Shown piece by piece: positions 51,885 to 59,142 of a DNA stretch of 64,000 bases (within the stretch, counting starts at the first letter, position 1; every line of letters starts with the position of its first letter). Source of the stretch: an uncultured Eubacteriales bacterium (lineage in GTDB: Bacteria; Bacillota; Clostridia; Oscillospirales; Acutalibacteraceae); contig CAKTEE010000001.1 in the NCBI GenBank assembly GCA_934546985.1, forward strand, positions 275,045-339,044, read 5' to 3'. The position numbers and the translations under genes were made by a program. Under the pieces are notes generated by a model. That model saw nothing but the letters and a program-made list of their open reading frames with translations, had not been told where the DNA came from and ran no database searches.

Positions 51885-52346
51885 GTGTTAAAAGCAGGAA
51901 CAGAAGCGCCGGATTTTTTGTTGCATGATAAGGACGGTAAAGAAATAAAACTGTCGGATTTTGCAGGGAAAAAAGTAGCGGTATATTTTTATCCAAAAGA
52001 TAATACGCCTGGATGTACACGGCAAGCGTGCGCGTTCCGTGACGCCTATGAAGATTTTAGAAAAAAAGATGTTATTGTAATCGGTATCAGTAAAGATTCA
52101 GAAAAATCTCATCAAAAATTTGTTGAAAAGTTTAATTTACCTTTCCTGTTGCTTTCCGACCCTGAGCTCCAGGCAATTCAGGCATTTGGCGTATGGCAGG
52201 AAAAGAAAATGTATGGAAAAATAAGTATGGGTGTTGTACGTTCCGCCTTTATTATCAATGAAGACGGTAAAATTGAAAAAGTATTTGAAAAGGCAAAACC
52301 GGATACCAACGCACAGGAAATTTTAGATTATCTGAAAAATGTGTGA
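51885..52346 (+). CDS. bcp: Thioredoxin-dependent thiol peroxidase (Bcp/PrxQ)
   Basis: 153 residues; GTG at 51885, eight bases after AAGGAG, which overlaps the yaaA stop. Peroxidatic Cys44 in PKDNTPGCTRQAC and resolving Cys49 five residues on, the PrxQ layout (GCxxxxC). It reduces hydrogen and organic peroxides using thioredoxin. Second gene of yaaA-bcp-DUF5131. Confidence 0.95.
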   Translation: MLKAGTEAPDFLLHDKDGKEIKLSDFAGKKVAVYFYPKDNTPGCTRQACAFRDAYEDFRKKDVIVIGISKDSEKSHQKFVEKFNLPFLLLSDPELQAIQAFGVWQEKKMYGKISMGVVRSAFIINEDGKIEKVFEKAKPDTNAQEILDYLKNV

Positions 52347-52353
52347 TGATTCT

Positions 52354-53076
52354 ATGGATGTAACTTGGAACCCATGGCACGGCTGTCATAAACTTTCTGC
52401 TGGATGCGCTCATTGTTATGTTTACCGTATGGATCAAAAGCATGGCAGGGAAATCGGAGTAGTTCGCAAAACGGGGAATTTCATGTTTCCAGTTATGCGA
52501 AACCGTGCGGGAGTGTATAAAATTCCTTCCGGAACCATGGTATATACCTGCTTTACCTCTGATTTTTTTCTGGAAGAAGCGGATGTATGGAGACAACAGG
52601 CGTGGCAGATGATAAAAGCGCGTTCTGATTTGCAGTTTCTTTTTATCACCAAGCGGATTGACCGTTTTTATCATTGTATTCCATCTGATTGGGGAGATGG
52701 ATACGATAATGTACATATTTGCTGTACGGTGGAAAATCAGGACAGGGCTGATTATCGTCTACCCATTTTTCGTGAGGTTCCTGTGCGAAAGAAAAGTATT
52801 GTTTGTGAACCGCTTTTAGAAAAAATAGATTTATCTAATTTTCTGGGCGACTGGGTACAGGAGGTACTGGCTGGCGGTGAGTCCGGTAGCGAAGCACGCG
52901 TCTGTGATTATAATTGGGTTTTAGATTTATACCGCCAATGCAGGGAACATCACATTGCTTTTACTTTCCGCCAAACGGGTGCAAAGCTGAAAAAGGATGG
53001 AAAAGTTTATCGTATTCCCCGCCAATATCAGTTCCAGCAGGCAAGGAAGGCGGGACTTAAATATTATCCGGAATAA
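52354..53076 (+). CDS. DUF5131 (phage Gp37/Gp68) family protein
   Basis: 240 residues; ATG at 52354, 7 bases past the bcp stop, without a strong ribosome site; GTG at 52339 inside bcp is the alternative. The start MDVTWNPWHGCHKLSAGCAHCY holds the cysteines (11, 18, 21) that define DUF5131, resembling a radical SAM iron-sulfur site. The family is found in phages and many bacteria; its reaction is not established. Its link with yaaA and bcp may reflect oxidant-sensitive or repair chemistry (inference). Confidence 0.85.
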   Translation: MDVTWNPWHGCHKLSAGCAHCYVYRMDQKHGREIGVVRKTGNFMFPVMRNRAGVYKIPSGTMVYTCFTSDFFLEEADVWRQQAWQMIKARSDLQFLFITKRIDRFYHCIPSDWGDGYDNVHICCTVENQDRADYRLPIFREVPVRKKSIVCEPLLEKIDLSNFLGDWVQEVLAGGESGSEARVCDYNWVLDLYRQCREHHIAFTFRQTGAKLKKDGKVYRIPRQYQFQQARKAGLKYYPE

Positions 53077-53174
53077 AGCGTAATAAAATCTTTTTGACTC
53101 TTCTTGTTTGAAATAGTATGTGGAATGTATCAAAAAGAGCAGGGCTTACTGCGGTTTGAATTTATAAGGTGCGT

Positions 53175-53330
53175 ATGTTTTTAGGTGAAGCTTATGCTGT
53201 TGTATTGGATTGGGCAGAGCAAAATGGCGATACTCCAGAGTACAATTTGCGCGGGAATCTTATAGCGACGGCATATGGAATAAAGAGAATCAGGCGGATT
53301 GTTAATGGAGGTACAGATGCCTATTATTAA
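53175..53330 (+). CDS. Small hypothetical protein (51 aa), possible remnant
   Basis: A 51-codon frame starting MFLGEAYAVVLDWAEQNG and ending NGGTDAYY. AAGGTG lies five bases before the ATG. The composition looks like genuine protein (amphipathic helix, then EYNLRGNLIATAYGIKR) and not a shadow. It could be a fragment of a longer gene or a complete small protein. Family not recognised. Confidence 0.4.
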   Translation: MFLGEAYAVVLDWAEQNGDTPEYNLRGNLIATAYGIKRIRRIVNGGTDAYY

Positions 53331-53504
53331 AAATAGATATAGTGATATATGGCTCCGGTGTTTTTGATACTGGGGCTATTTTTTCCCTTTTTGAAAAAGT
53401 GTTCCCGTTGCATAAAACTTGAAATATAATGCATATTCCTGCATAAATCACTGATTTTGCACTCACTTTACAGCTTTGCAAACTTGAAGTTGTCTGAATT
53501 TTTA

Positions 53505-53834
53505 TCAGCTATCAAATACACCCGAGAATTTAAAGTAGCCAAAAGTTTCATTTTGTACTTCTTTGATCCGACCATCATAAATTACTCTGTGCAAAATAAT
53601 AATCGCATTATATGGCCTGTCCAATCTATTAGGGTACATTTTCTTCAACGCATCAATATCAAAAGTTTCTGCATCTTTGACAAGTTCATCTATCTTGCAG
53701 GTCAAATTCTTTTGTAACACCATGACCGCAAAATCTTTATCATAAGTATTGATACCAAAATCAACACCCATTTCAAATCCTATGTAGTCATCACACAGAA
53801 GTTCATAATCCTTTTCCCCAATATTGTTTAGCAT
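53505..53834 (-). CDS. Hypothetical protein (109 aa), possibly truncated
   Basis: 109 residues (MLNNIGEKDYELLCDDYIGF at the start). The ATG at 53834 has no ribosome site and lies inside a 13-bp repeat in front of the neighbouring regulator gene, so the 5' part may be lost. The body contains ALKKMYPNRLDRPYNAIIIL and looks like real coding sequence, without membrane segment or known motif. Divergent from the WYL regulator. Confidence 0.4.
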   Translation of the reverse strand: MLNNIGEKDYELLCDDYIGFEMGVDFGINTYDKDFAVMVLQKNLTCKIDELVKDAETFDIDALKKMYPNRLDRPYNAIIILHRVIYDGRIKEVQNETFGYFKFSGVFDS

Positions 53835-53855
53835 GTTATATTAGCATGTTATAAT
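53828..53855 (+). promoter_or_regulatory. 13-bp tandem repeat overlapping the -10 of the WYL regulator gene
   Basis: TTAGCATGTTATA occurs twice, directly adjacent (53828-53840 and 53841-53853), and the second copy overlaps TATAAT (53850-53855). It is placed 21 bases before the start codon of the regulator. This looks like an autoregulatory operator; the repeats also contain the dyad-like core GCATGT. Confidence 0.6.
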
Positions 53856-53875
53856 AGAGAAAAGGGGGGGAGCCT

Positions 53876-54790
53876 GTGCAGTTAAACCGATTATTTCAAA
53901 TGGTATACCTTTTGCTGGAAAAAGAAAGCATGACTGCGGCAGAGCTTGCACAGCGGTTTGAGGTATCGGCGCGTACCGTTTACCGTGATGTTGATGTTCT
54001 CAGTGCCGCCGGTATTCCTATCTATGCCAGTAAAGGGAAGGGCGGCGGTATTCATCTTCTGCCGGAGTTTGTAATGAATAAATCTCTGCTGACAAAAGAA
54101 CAGCAGGATGAAATACTGTTTGCACTCCAAAGTTTGCAAGCGGCACATGGGGATTCTGAAAGTGAAGTATTAGAATGCTTGCGGGGTATCTTTCGCCGGA
54201 GTGCGCCGGAGGATTGGATTGACATTGATTTCTCCCATTGGGGAAGCAGTGTGCAGGAACGTGAAAAGTTTGATTTTATAAAAAAGGCAATTTTGGGGAA
54301 GCGTATTATTACTTTTGATTATTATAGTTCTTACGGTCAAAAAAGTGCGCGGCGAACAGAACCAGTGAAACTTACCTTTAAGGCGCATGATTGGTATTTG
54401 CAAGCATTCTGTCTGGAAAGGCAGGCTATGCGCACTTTTAAAATTATGCGTATGCATCACATCTGTGTAACGCAGGATATTTTTGCCGAGCGGGAGCTTC
54501 CGCCGCCGATAGAGCCGCAGTCTGTACCGGCCGGAAATATTGTACGTTTCAATTTGTGGATTTCACCTCGAGCGGCATACCGTGTTTTTGACAGTTTTGA
54601 ACCTCAGCAGATTACTGTGAATCCGGATGGGAGTTTTAATGTAGATGTTTGGTTTCCGGAGGACTCGTGGGTATATGGCTTTTTGCTGTCGTTTGGAGAG
54701 GATCTTAAAGTTCTTTCACCGTCCCATGTACGCCGCCGCCTTTTGGAGAAAATCAGTAATATACAAAAAAATTATGAGCCGGATTTATAA
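53876..54790 (+). CDS. WYL domain transcriptional regulator (YafY/DeoR-type HTH)
   Basis: 304 residues; GTG at 53876 after GGGGGGAG. N-terminal helix-turn-helix (MTAAELAQRFEVSARTVYRDVDVL, about 19-42, key residues), then a WYL domain (about 140-230: KRIITFDYYSSYGQKSARRTEPVKLTFKAHDWYLQAFCLE, key residues only) and a C-terminal WCX-type extension. WYL domains bind nucleic acid or ligands and often control defence or repair genes. Its direct neighbours are a zinc ribbon, a radical SAM and a GyrI-like gene on the same strand. Confidence 0.9.
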   Translation: MQLNRLFQMVYLLLEKESMTAAELAQRFEVSARTVYRDVDVLSAAGIPIYASKGKGGGIHLLPEFVMNKSLLTKEQQDEILFALQSLQAAHGDSESEVLECLRGIFRRSAPEDWIDIDFSHWGSSVQEREKFDFIKKAILGKRIITFDYYSSYGQKSARRTEPVKLTFKAHDWYLQAFCLERQAMRTFKIMRMHHICVTQDIFAERELPPPIEPQSVPAGNIVRFNLWISPRAAYRVFDSFEPQQITVNPDGSFNVDVWFPEDSWVYGFLLSFGEDLKVLSPSHVRRRLLEKISNIQKNYEPDL

Positions 54791-54860
54791 TATGACAGCC
54801 AGTTGTCTTATTATCTATGGTAGCATAGAGTCAACATAAGGAAAGGAAGTGCTGTTTATT

Positions 54861-55124
54861 ATGAAAAATGAAAAATACTGCCAGAGCTGTGGGATGCCAA
54901 TGACGGAGAAAGAACATTTCGGTGTAAATGCGGATGGGACTCTGAATTCGGATTATTGCTGTTATTGCTGGGAAAATGGAGAATTCACACGGGATTGGAC
55001 AATGGAACAGATGATTGATTTTTGTTTAGAGTTTGAAAAGGATTCCGGAAGATATCAAAACAGGGAAGAAGCACGCAAGGCAATGCTGAAATGGTTCCCG
55101 ACTCTTGCACGTTGGAAAAAATAA
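54861..55124 (+). CDS. Putative zinc ribbon domain protein
   Basis: 87 residues; ATG at 54861 (GTG at 54849 would overlap the ribosome site AAAGGAAG). The N terminus has Cys7 and Cys10 (CQSCG), and the central CCYCW segment supplies more cysteines (33, 34, 36), so a zinc ribbon of the zinc_ribbon_12 type. The C-terminal half is helical (FCLEFEKDSGRYQNREEARK). Function unknown; often seen next to WYL or AraC-type regulators. Confidence 0.7.
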   Translation: MKNEKYCQSCGMPMTEKEHFGVNADGTLNSDYCCYCWENGEFTRDWTMEQMIDFCLEFEKDSGRYQNREEARKAMLKWFPTLARWKK

Positions 55125-55145
55125 AGAAAGCCTGAGAATATTGCT

Positions 55146-56033
55146 ATGGAATATATCCCAGCAAAAACGATTGTTACTAAAACAAAAAATACACAGTGGT
55201 TTGGAACAGATTACAATATGAATATTTACCGTGGGTGCAGTCATGGCTGTATCTATTGCGATAGCCGCAGCAGTTGTTACGGTATTGAAAATTTTGACCA
55301 AGTACGTGCCAAGCAAGATGCTCTGCGGATTATCCGTGATGATCTGCAGCGAAAGGTGCGAAAAGGCGTTATCGCTACGGGCGCAATGAGTGATCCGTAT
55401 AATCCGATGGAAAAGGACCTCCTCTTGACAAGGCATGCCTTAGAACTGGCAGATGCTTTTGATTTTGGAATTGCTGTTGCAACTAAAAGTGATTTGATAA
55501 CAAGGGATATAGATATTTTGCAGGCTATCAAGGAGCATTCTCCGGTACTATGCAAAATAACGATTACCACCCATGACGATGCACTTGCACAAAAACTGGA
55601 ACCGAATGCCCCAACTTCATCCCAGCGGTTCGAAACAATTCGTGTATTGTCAGAAGCGGGAATTTTTGCCGGTATATTGCTTATGCCAGTGTTGCCATTT
55701 CTTGAAGATACGCCGGAAAATGTTTTAGCCATCCTTCACAGGGCAAAGGAGTGCGGTGCACGTTTTGTTTATCCGGCGTTTGGCATGACATTGCGCCAGA
55801 ATCAAAGGGAATGGTATTTGCAGAAGCTTGAAAATCTGTTCCCGGGACAGGGACTGCGGGAGCGATATATGAAGCAGTATGGTAATGCTTATCGCTGTGT
55901 CAGTCCAAATGCTGGAAAATTGTGGAATTTGTTTTCGGAAGAATGTAATAAACTTGGCATACTCTACCGGATGCAGGATATTGTACGTATGTATAAGATG
56001 GGTTATGAAAGCCGACAATTACGTTTATTTTGA
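55146..56033 (+). CDS. SPL family radical SAM protein (SplB-like)
   Basis: 295 residues. The 4Fe-4S site is Cys31, Cys35 and Cys38 in RGCSHGCIYCDS. Downstream motifs GVIATGAMSDPYNPMEK and ITITTHDDALAQKLEPNAP are typical of the SplB/Rv2578c-like group. True spore photoproduct lyase has an extra cysteine and thymine-dimer pocket; this protein belongs to the related radical SAM subgroup whose substrate is not known to me. It is 21 bases after the zinc ribbon gene and overlaps nothing. Confidence 0.85.
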   Translation: MEYIPAKTIVTKTKNTQWFGTDYNMNIYRGCSHGCIYCDSRSSCYGIENFDQVRAKQDALRIIRDDLQRKVRKGVIATGAMSDPYNPMEKDLLLTRHALELADAFDFGIAVATKSDLITRDIDILQAIKEHSPVLCKITITTHDDALAQKLEPNAPTSSQRFETIRVLSEAGIFAGILLMPVLPFLEDTPENVLAILHRAKECGARFVYPAFGMTLRQNQREWYLQKLENLFPGQGLRERYMKQYGNAYRCVSPNAGKLWNLFSEECNKLGILYRMQDIVRMYKMGYESRQLRLF

Positions 56034-56047
56034 CGGAGGTATCAATT

Positions 56048-56674
56048 ATGCAGGATAAACTTGATTTTAAAAAACAATATAAAGATTTATATATACCGAA
56101 AGCCGCGCCGTCTTTAATTGAAGTCCCGCCGATTTTATATCTGATGGCAGACGGAAACGGTGCACCGGAAGGGGAGAACTATCAAGAGGCGTTGGAACTG
56201 CTCTATTCCATTTCCTATACCATAAAAATGAGTAAAATGAGCGGGAATCAACCGGAAGGTTACATTGAATATGTTGTTCCACCGCTGGAAGGATTATGGG
56301 ATTGCGCTGCGGAAGGTTTTGATCCGAACAGGGAGCAATGGACATGGACCTCCCTGATTCGTCAGCCTGATTTTGTTACGCAGGATGTGTTTTTGTGGGC
56401 GTGTGAAGAACTGAGAAAAAAGAAACCGGAATTGAATTTGGAACGTGTGCGTTTGGAAACATATCATGAAGGTTTATGTGTTCAAATTATGCATATAGGG
56501 CCTTATTGTGAGGAGCAGACGTCTATTGATAAGCTGGCGGATTTTATTCGTGAAAACGGACTACAAGACGCATGCGGTCTCCAGCGCCGCCATCATGAAA
56601 TTTACCTGTCAGATCCGCGAAGAACAGCTCCTGAAAAATTAAAGACGGTTTTGCGCCATCCGGTTATCCGCTGA
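56048..56674 (+). CDS. GyrI-like small-molecule-binding domain protein
   Basis: 208 residues; ATG at 56048, after GGAGG. It matches the GyrI-like family: KAAPSLIEVPPILYLMADGNGAPEG near the start and RLETYHEGLCVQIMHIGPYCEEQ with LQRRHHEIYLSDPRR at the end. These domains bind drugs or small toxic molecules and can inhibit gyrase in E. coli SbmC. The 3' end is part of the duplicated segment (56641-56772). Probably in one operon with the radical SAM gene. Confidence 0.85.
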   Translation: MQDKLDFKKQYKDLYIPKAAPSLIEVPPILYLMADGNGAPEGENYQEALELLYSISYTIKMSKMSGNQPEGYIEYVVPPLEGLWDCAAEGFDPNREQWTWTSLIRQPDFVTQDVFLWACEELRKKKPELNLERVRLETYHEGLCVQIMHIGPYCEEQTSIDKLADFIRENGLQDACGLQRRHHEIYLSDPRRTAPEKLKTVLRHPVIR

Positions 56675-56772
56675 CGGGAAACACTGATTTGACGATCCGG
56701 TTATTACTGTCCTGTTTGCTGGAAACTTATTATAAAGAAAACACATTTCCAATGCAAAATGTATGCCGGAAA
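56641..56772. repeat. Direct repeat copy 1 (end of GyrI-like gene and following spacer)
   Basis: 132 bases matching 58978-59109 with three differences. It covers the last 34 bases of the GyrI-like gene and the spacer up to the first arm of a terminator (56738-56750). The homology stops inside the second terminator arm, at the start of inserted DNA. Confidence 0.9.
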
Positions 56773-56800
56773 GGCTGTTGCTATATAAGGAAGTAGTAAT

Positions 56801-56950
56801 TTGAAACTATCAACTAAATACAACCAACAGGCATTGGCAAAGGTAAAAGCCAGCATTAGAAGCAGAAACGCTTCTTACGCTGGCTTTTTTCTGTCAATAT
56901 ATTATAGAATCGTACACTCGCAAAGGGAGAAATCCTTTGCTACACTTTAG
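56801..56950 (+). CDS. Small hypothetical protein (49 aa) of the inserted segment
   Basis: A TTG-started frame (MKLSTKYNQQALAKVKASIR at the start, QREKSFATL at the end) with AAGGAAG nine bases upstream. It overlaps the hairpin at 56845-56890. The N terminus resembles short mobile-element sequences. It could be a relic of a larger gene. Confidence 0.35.
   Translation: MKLSTKYNQQALAKVKASIRSRNASYAGFFLSIYYRIVHSQREKSFATL
56845..56890 (+). terminator. Hairpin with T-run inside the inserted segment
   Basis: AAAAGCCAGC and GCTGGCTTTT with an inner GAAGC/GCTTC stem, then TTTTTT. It resembles a terminator of a gene that no longer precedes it. Confidence 0.6.
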
Positions 56951-56969
56951 GCAAAAGAGGTCAGGAAAT

Positions 56970-57154
56970 ATGCGAAGCAAAAAATATTACATAGCGATTA
57001 CCGAAAGTGAACGGGGGATTATCATCAACGTTTTGAACACCTGCGTAGCAATCTACTTGCGGAGCGCAGATATACCGACGCCGTTGATGATGTTTTAATC
57101 AAAGCAGCCAACGCACCAATCAGGAATTTCAAAATCAGAATGACGGAGGGTTAA
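56970..57154 (+). pseudogene. Frameshifted small mobile-element gene (Tn1549-type)
   Basis: Starts MRSKKYYIAITESERGIIIN, breaks, and continues in another frame as LRSNLLAERRYTDAVDDVLI then KAANAPIRNFKIRMTEG and a stop at 57154. The two halves make one ~60-residue protein that I recall as a conserved neighbour of tnpV in conjugative transposons. The frameshift lies near 57035. It ends four bases before the tnpV remnant. Confidence 0.75.
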
Positions 57155-57158
57155 ACTT

Positions 57159-57397
57159 ATGGAAAAGACAATATTTGAACAGATGGGCGGTACTTATTCA
57201 AAAGTTGGTGATTATAACCTGCCAAACCTCGTGTTACCCCAAGAAGCAAGGCCAATCGGCTTGTAAAGCAACTTGTTGAAAAAGAAGGAATTACCGAAAA
57301 GCTCAAAGTGGAGGACAGCATGAAATGGGTGCGGATTATGAACAGTATCCGCAATTGTACCGCAGAGATTGTTTACAACGATTTGATTTATGACTAA
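57159..57397 (+). pseudogene. Truncated and frameshifted tnpV (transposon-encoded protein TnpV)
   Basis: N-terminal part MEKTIFEQMGGTYSKVGDYN to PQEARPIG is intact and TnpV-like. The frame then stops; in another frame LVKQLVEKEGITEKLKVEDS and MKWVRIMNSIRNCTAEIVYN continue to the end YDLIYD-like tail. The middle of TnpV, roughly 40 residues, is missing, so this is an internal deletion plus frameshift. Confidence 0.8.
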
Positions 57398-57547
57398 TAC
57401 CATTCACGAGGAAAGACCATTGTTGTTAATGATATGATACCTCATAAGTAGGTGTTCAAGAAGATAGAATGTCGGCAGTGTATTCGAAGGGAGAGATTTT
57501 ACTCACGAAAACCGATAGCGGCAGTAGATTTTTTTACATTTGAGTGG

Positions 57548-57553
57548 TATAAT
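57548..57553 (+). promoter_or_regulatory. Extended -10 element before the CPBP gene
   Basis: TATAAT preceded by TG one base upstream, 53 bases before the CPBP start; no -35 required in extended -10 promoters. Confidence 0.5.
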
Positions 57554-57605
57554 GTTAAACGTTGGGGGGACGATTGCCTGACAAATATGAATTGTGGAGC
57601 ACTTA

Positions 57606-58352
57606 ATGAAGATAAAATTAAAACACATAGGCAGCAGTATACTTATTACACTTTCATTTATTTTTGGAATCGGAATAATATCATCAGTTGGCGTGATGAT
57701 AATTAAAAATAGTTTAGAACATATAGCTTTAATTAGCGGTATAGCACAGGCATTGTATTTACTATTGGTTATATTCATTTTGAAAGTGAAAAAAATTGAT
57801 ATAAAAAATACATATGGAATAAAATCAGTTCCCTTAAAGGAGTATTTATCACCTATAATAGCGGCATTTTGTTTTTCAGCATTCTCTAATATTGCGCAGA
57901 CTGTCGCACCAATTCCGCAGGAATTAGTTGGCGGAATGTCAGACGATATGGAAAAAAATATGGTTGCCTTTATTTTGTCTATTTTTATAGTTGCACCAAT
58001 TGTGGAAGAGTTTGTGTTTCGTGCTCTGATTATGACAAAACTTTGTAAAGAGGATTTTCCAGTTATTGCAATTATAATTAGTGCAATTCTGTTTGCATTA
58101 ATTCATTCTATAGCAGGTGGCATTATTACGGTTATACATGCCTTTTTTGGTGGTTTAATTTTTGCGTTATCGTATGTAAAAACCAAGTCATTGTTCCCAG
58201 CGATAGTAGCACATATTTTTGGCAATATTGGCGGATATGTTCCAGCGGTTACAAATAGTTTATCAGTTACTATACAATATGTAATAGCAATAGGCTTTTT
58301 GACAGCTACAATTATATTTTGTGTTATATTAGCTCGAAAGAAAGAGAATTAG
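57606..58352 (+). CDS. CPBP family intramembrane glutamic endopeptidase
   Basis: 248 residues with about eight membrane segments. The catalytic motifs are EEFVFRA (two Glu and Arg), FALIHS (His) and HIFGN near the end. ATG at 57606 after GTGGAG; the GTG upstream overlaps the site. CPBP (Abi) proteases act in CAAX processing, bacteriocin immunity or phage abortive infection. A/T-rich base composition and location in the inserted segment suggest it came with the element. Confidence 0.88.
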   Translation: MKIKLKHIGSSILITLSFIFGIGIISSVGVMIIKNSLEHIALISGIAQALYLLLVIFILKVKKIDIKNTYGIKSVPLKEYLSPIIAAFCFSAFSNIAQTVAPIPQELVGGMSDDMEKNMVAFILSIFIVAPIVEEFVFRALIMTKLCKEDFPVIAIIISAILFALIHSIAGGIITVIHAFFGGLIFALSYVKTKSLFPAIVAHIFGNIGGYVPAVTNSLSVTIQYVIAIGFLTATIIFCVILARKKEN

Positions 58353-58505
58353 CTGTAAGAGTGTGAGCAGTTCCGACTTATTGGGGAGTTTCAAACAGAT
58401 ATAGTTTAACAAACAGTGTTCAAGTTATATAAGATATTTTCTTTTGCCCCAATAAAATAGTATATCCAACTTTCGAAAAAATTATTCAAAACTTTTTGGA
58501 AAGTA

Positions 58506-58535
58506 TTGACAGACACTTGTTTCATCCAGTATAAC
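58506..58535 (+). promoter_or_regulatory. Orphan promoter near the right end of the insert
   Basis: TTGACA (58506-58511), 18-bp spacer, TATAAC (58530-58535). It points into the truncated merR (antisense) and toward the duplicated spacer; no + strand gene follows before the terminator at 59075. Confidence 0.45.
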
Positions 58536-58575
58536 GAAGTACTCTCTTAGGAGAACCACAACCAATTACATATCG

Positions 58576-58977
58576 TCACAGAATTTTGGAGTACGGCTTT
58601 ACACCGTATATGCCTGCGGTATTTCCCCCAGCGTTCCCGTACTTCTGCTGCATATTTTTTATTTCCTGCATGCTAAACGCATTAAAATTCATTGTTAATT
58701 CTCCTTTCAATGTTTGATCGATCGTGCTGATCAGACAGTCCAGCCGTTGGTGTTTGAGGAGCAATAATTCCCGTTGCGCCTTCAGCGCTTGTGTTTTGTC
58801 AAAGGAGGGATGATCGAGGATTTGTTTAATTTCTTTCAAAAGAAAATCCAGCTCGCGGAAGAATAGGATTTGTTTCAGCCGCTGGATTGATATTTCATCA
58901 TACAGGCGGTAACCGGCGTTGGTAATCCGGCTGGGCGGCAGAAGCCCGATACTGTCATAGTGATGCAGTGTGCGCAC
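58576..58977 (-). pseudogene. Truncated merR copy
   Basis: The frame (about 133 residues) lacks the first 16 residues of the intact gene at 59143-59880 (starts RTLHHYDSIGLLPPSR) and everything after about residue 125. In the last part it has a 12-base deletion and an extra C that shift the frame, then reads foreign sequence (GIYGVKPYSKIL). Without the N-terminal part of the DNA-binding helix and any promoter it should be inactive. Confidence 0.85.
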
Positions 58978-59109
58978 AAAGACGGTTTTGCGCCATCCGG
59001 TTATCCGCTGACGGGAAACACTGATTTGACGATACGGTTATTACTGTCCTGTTTGTCGGAAACTTATTATAAAGAAAACACATTTCCAATGCAAAATGTA
59101 TGCCGGAAA
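58978..59109. repeat. Direct repeat copy 2
   Basis: Second copy of the GyrI gene end and spacer (129 of 132 bases identical to 56641-56772). The junction with the truncated merR is at 58977/58978, where merR codon 17 sequence meets the GyrI end: the mark of a tandem duplication. Confidence 0.9.
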
Positions 59110-59119
59110 TGTGTTTTTT
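59075..59119. terminator. Bidirectional terminator downstream of intact merR
   Basis: AAAACACATTTCC (59075-59087) and GGAAATGTGTTTT (59105-59117) form a 13-bp stem with T-runs on both strands. In repeat copy 1 the second arm is cut off after GGAAA, so that copy no longer works. Confidence 0.85.
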
Positions 59120-59142
59120 CTTTTGTTTACGGTCGTATCGGA

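Larger units (their letters stand above)
56773..58612. mobile_element. Inserted segment of mobile-element origin
   Basis: About 1.84 kb that splits duplicated sequence: the left flank (to 56772) and right flank (from 58613) are contiguous in the second copy except for 349 lost bases (59110-59458 equivalents). It holds a small intact frame, a frameshifted small gene and a deleted tnpV from Tn1549-like elements, and an intact CPBP protease gene. No integrase or terminal repeats were seen. Confidence 0.65.
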
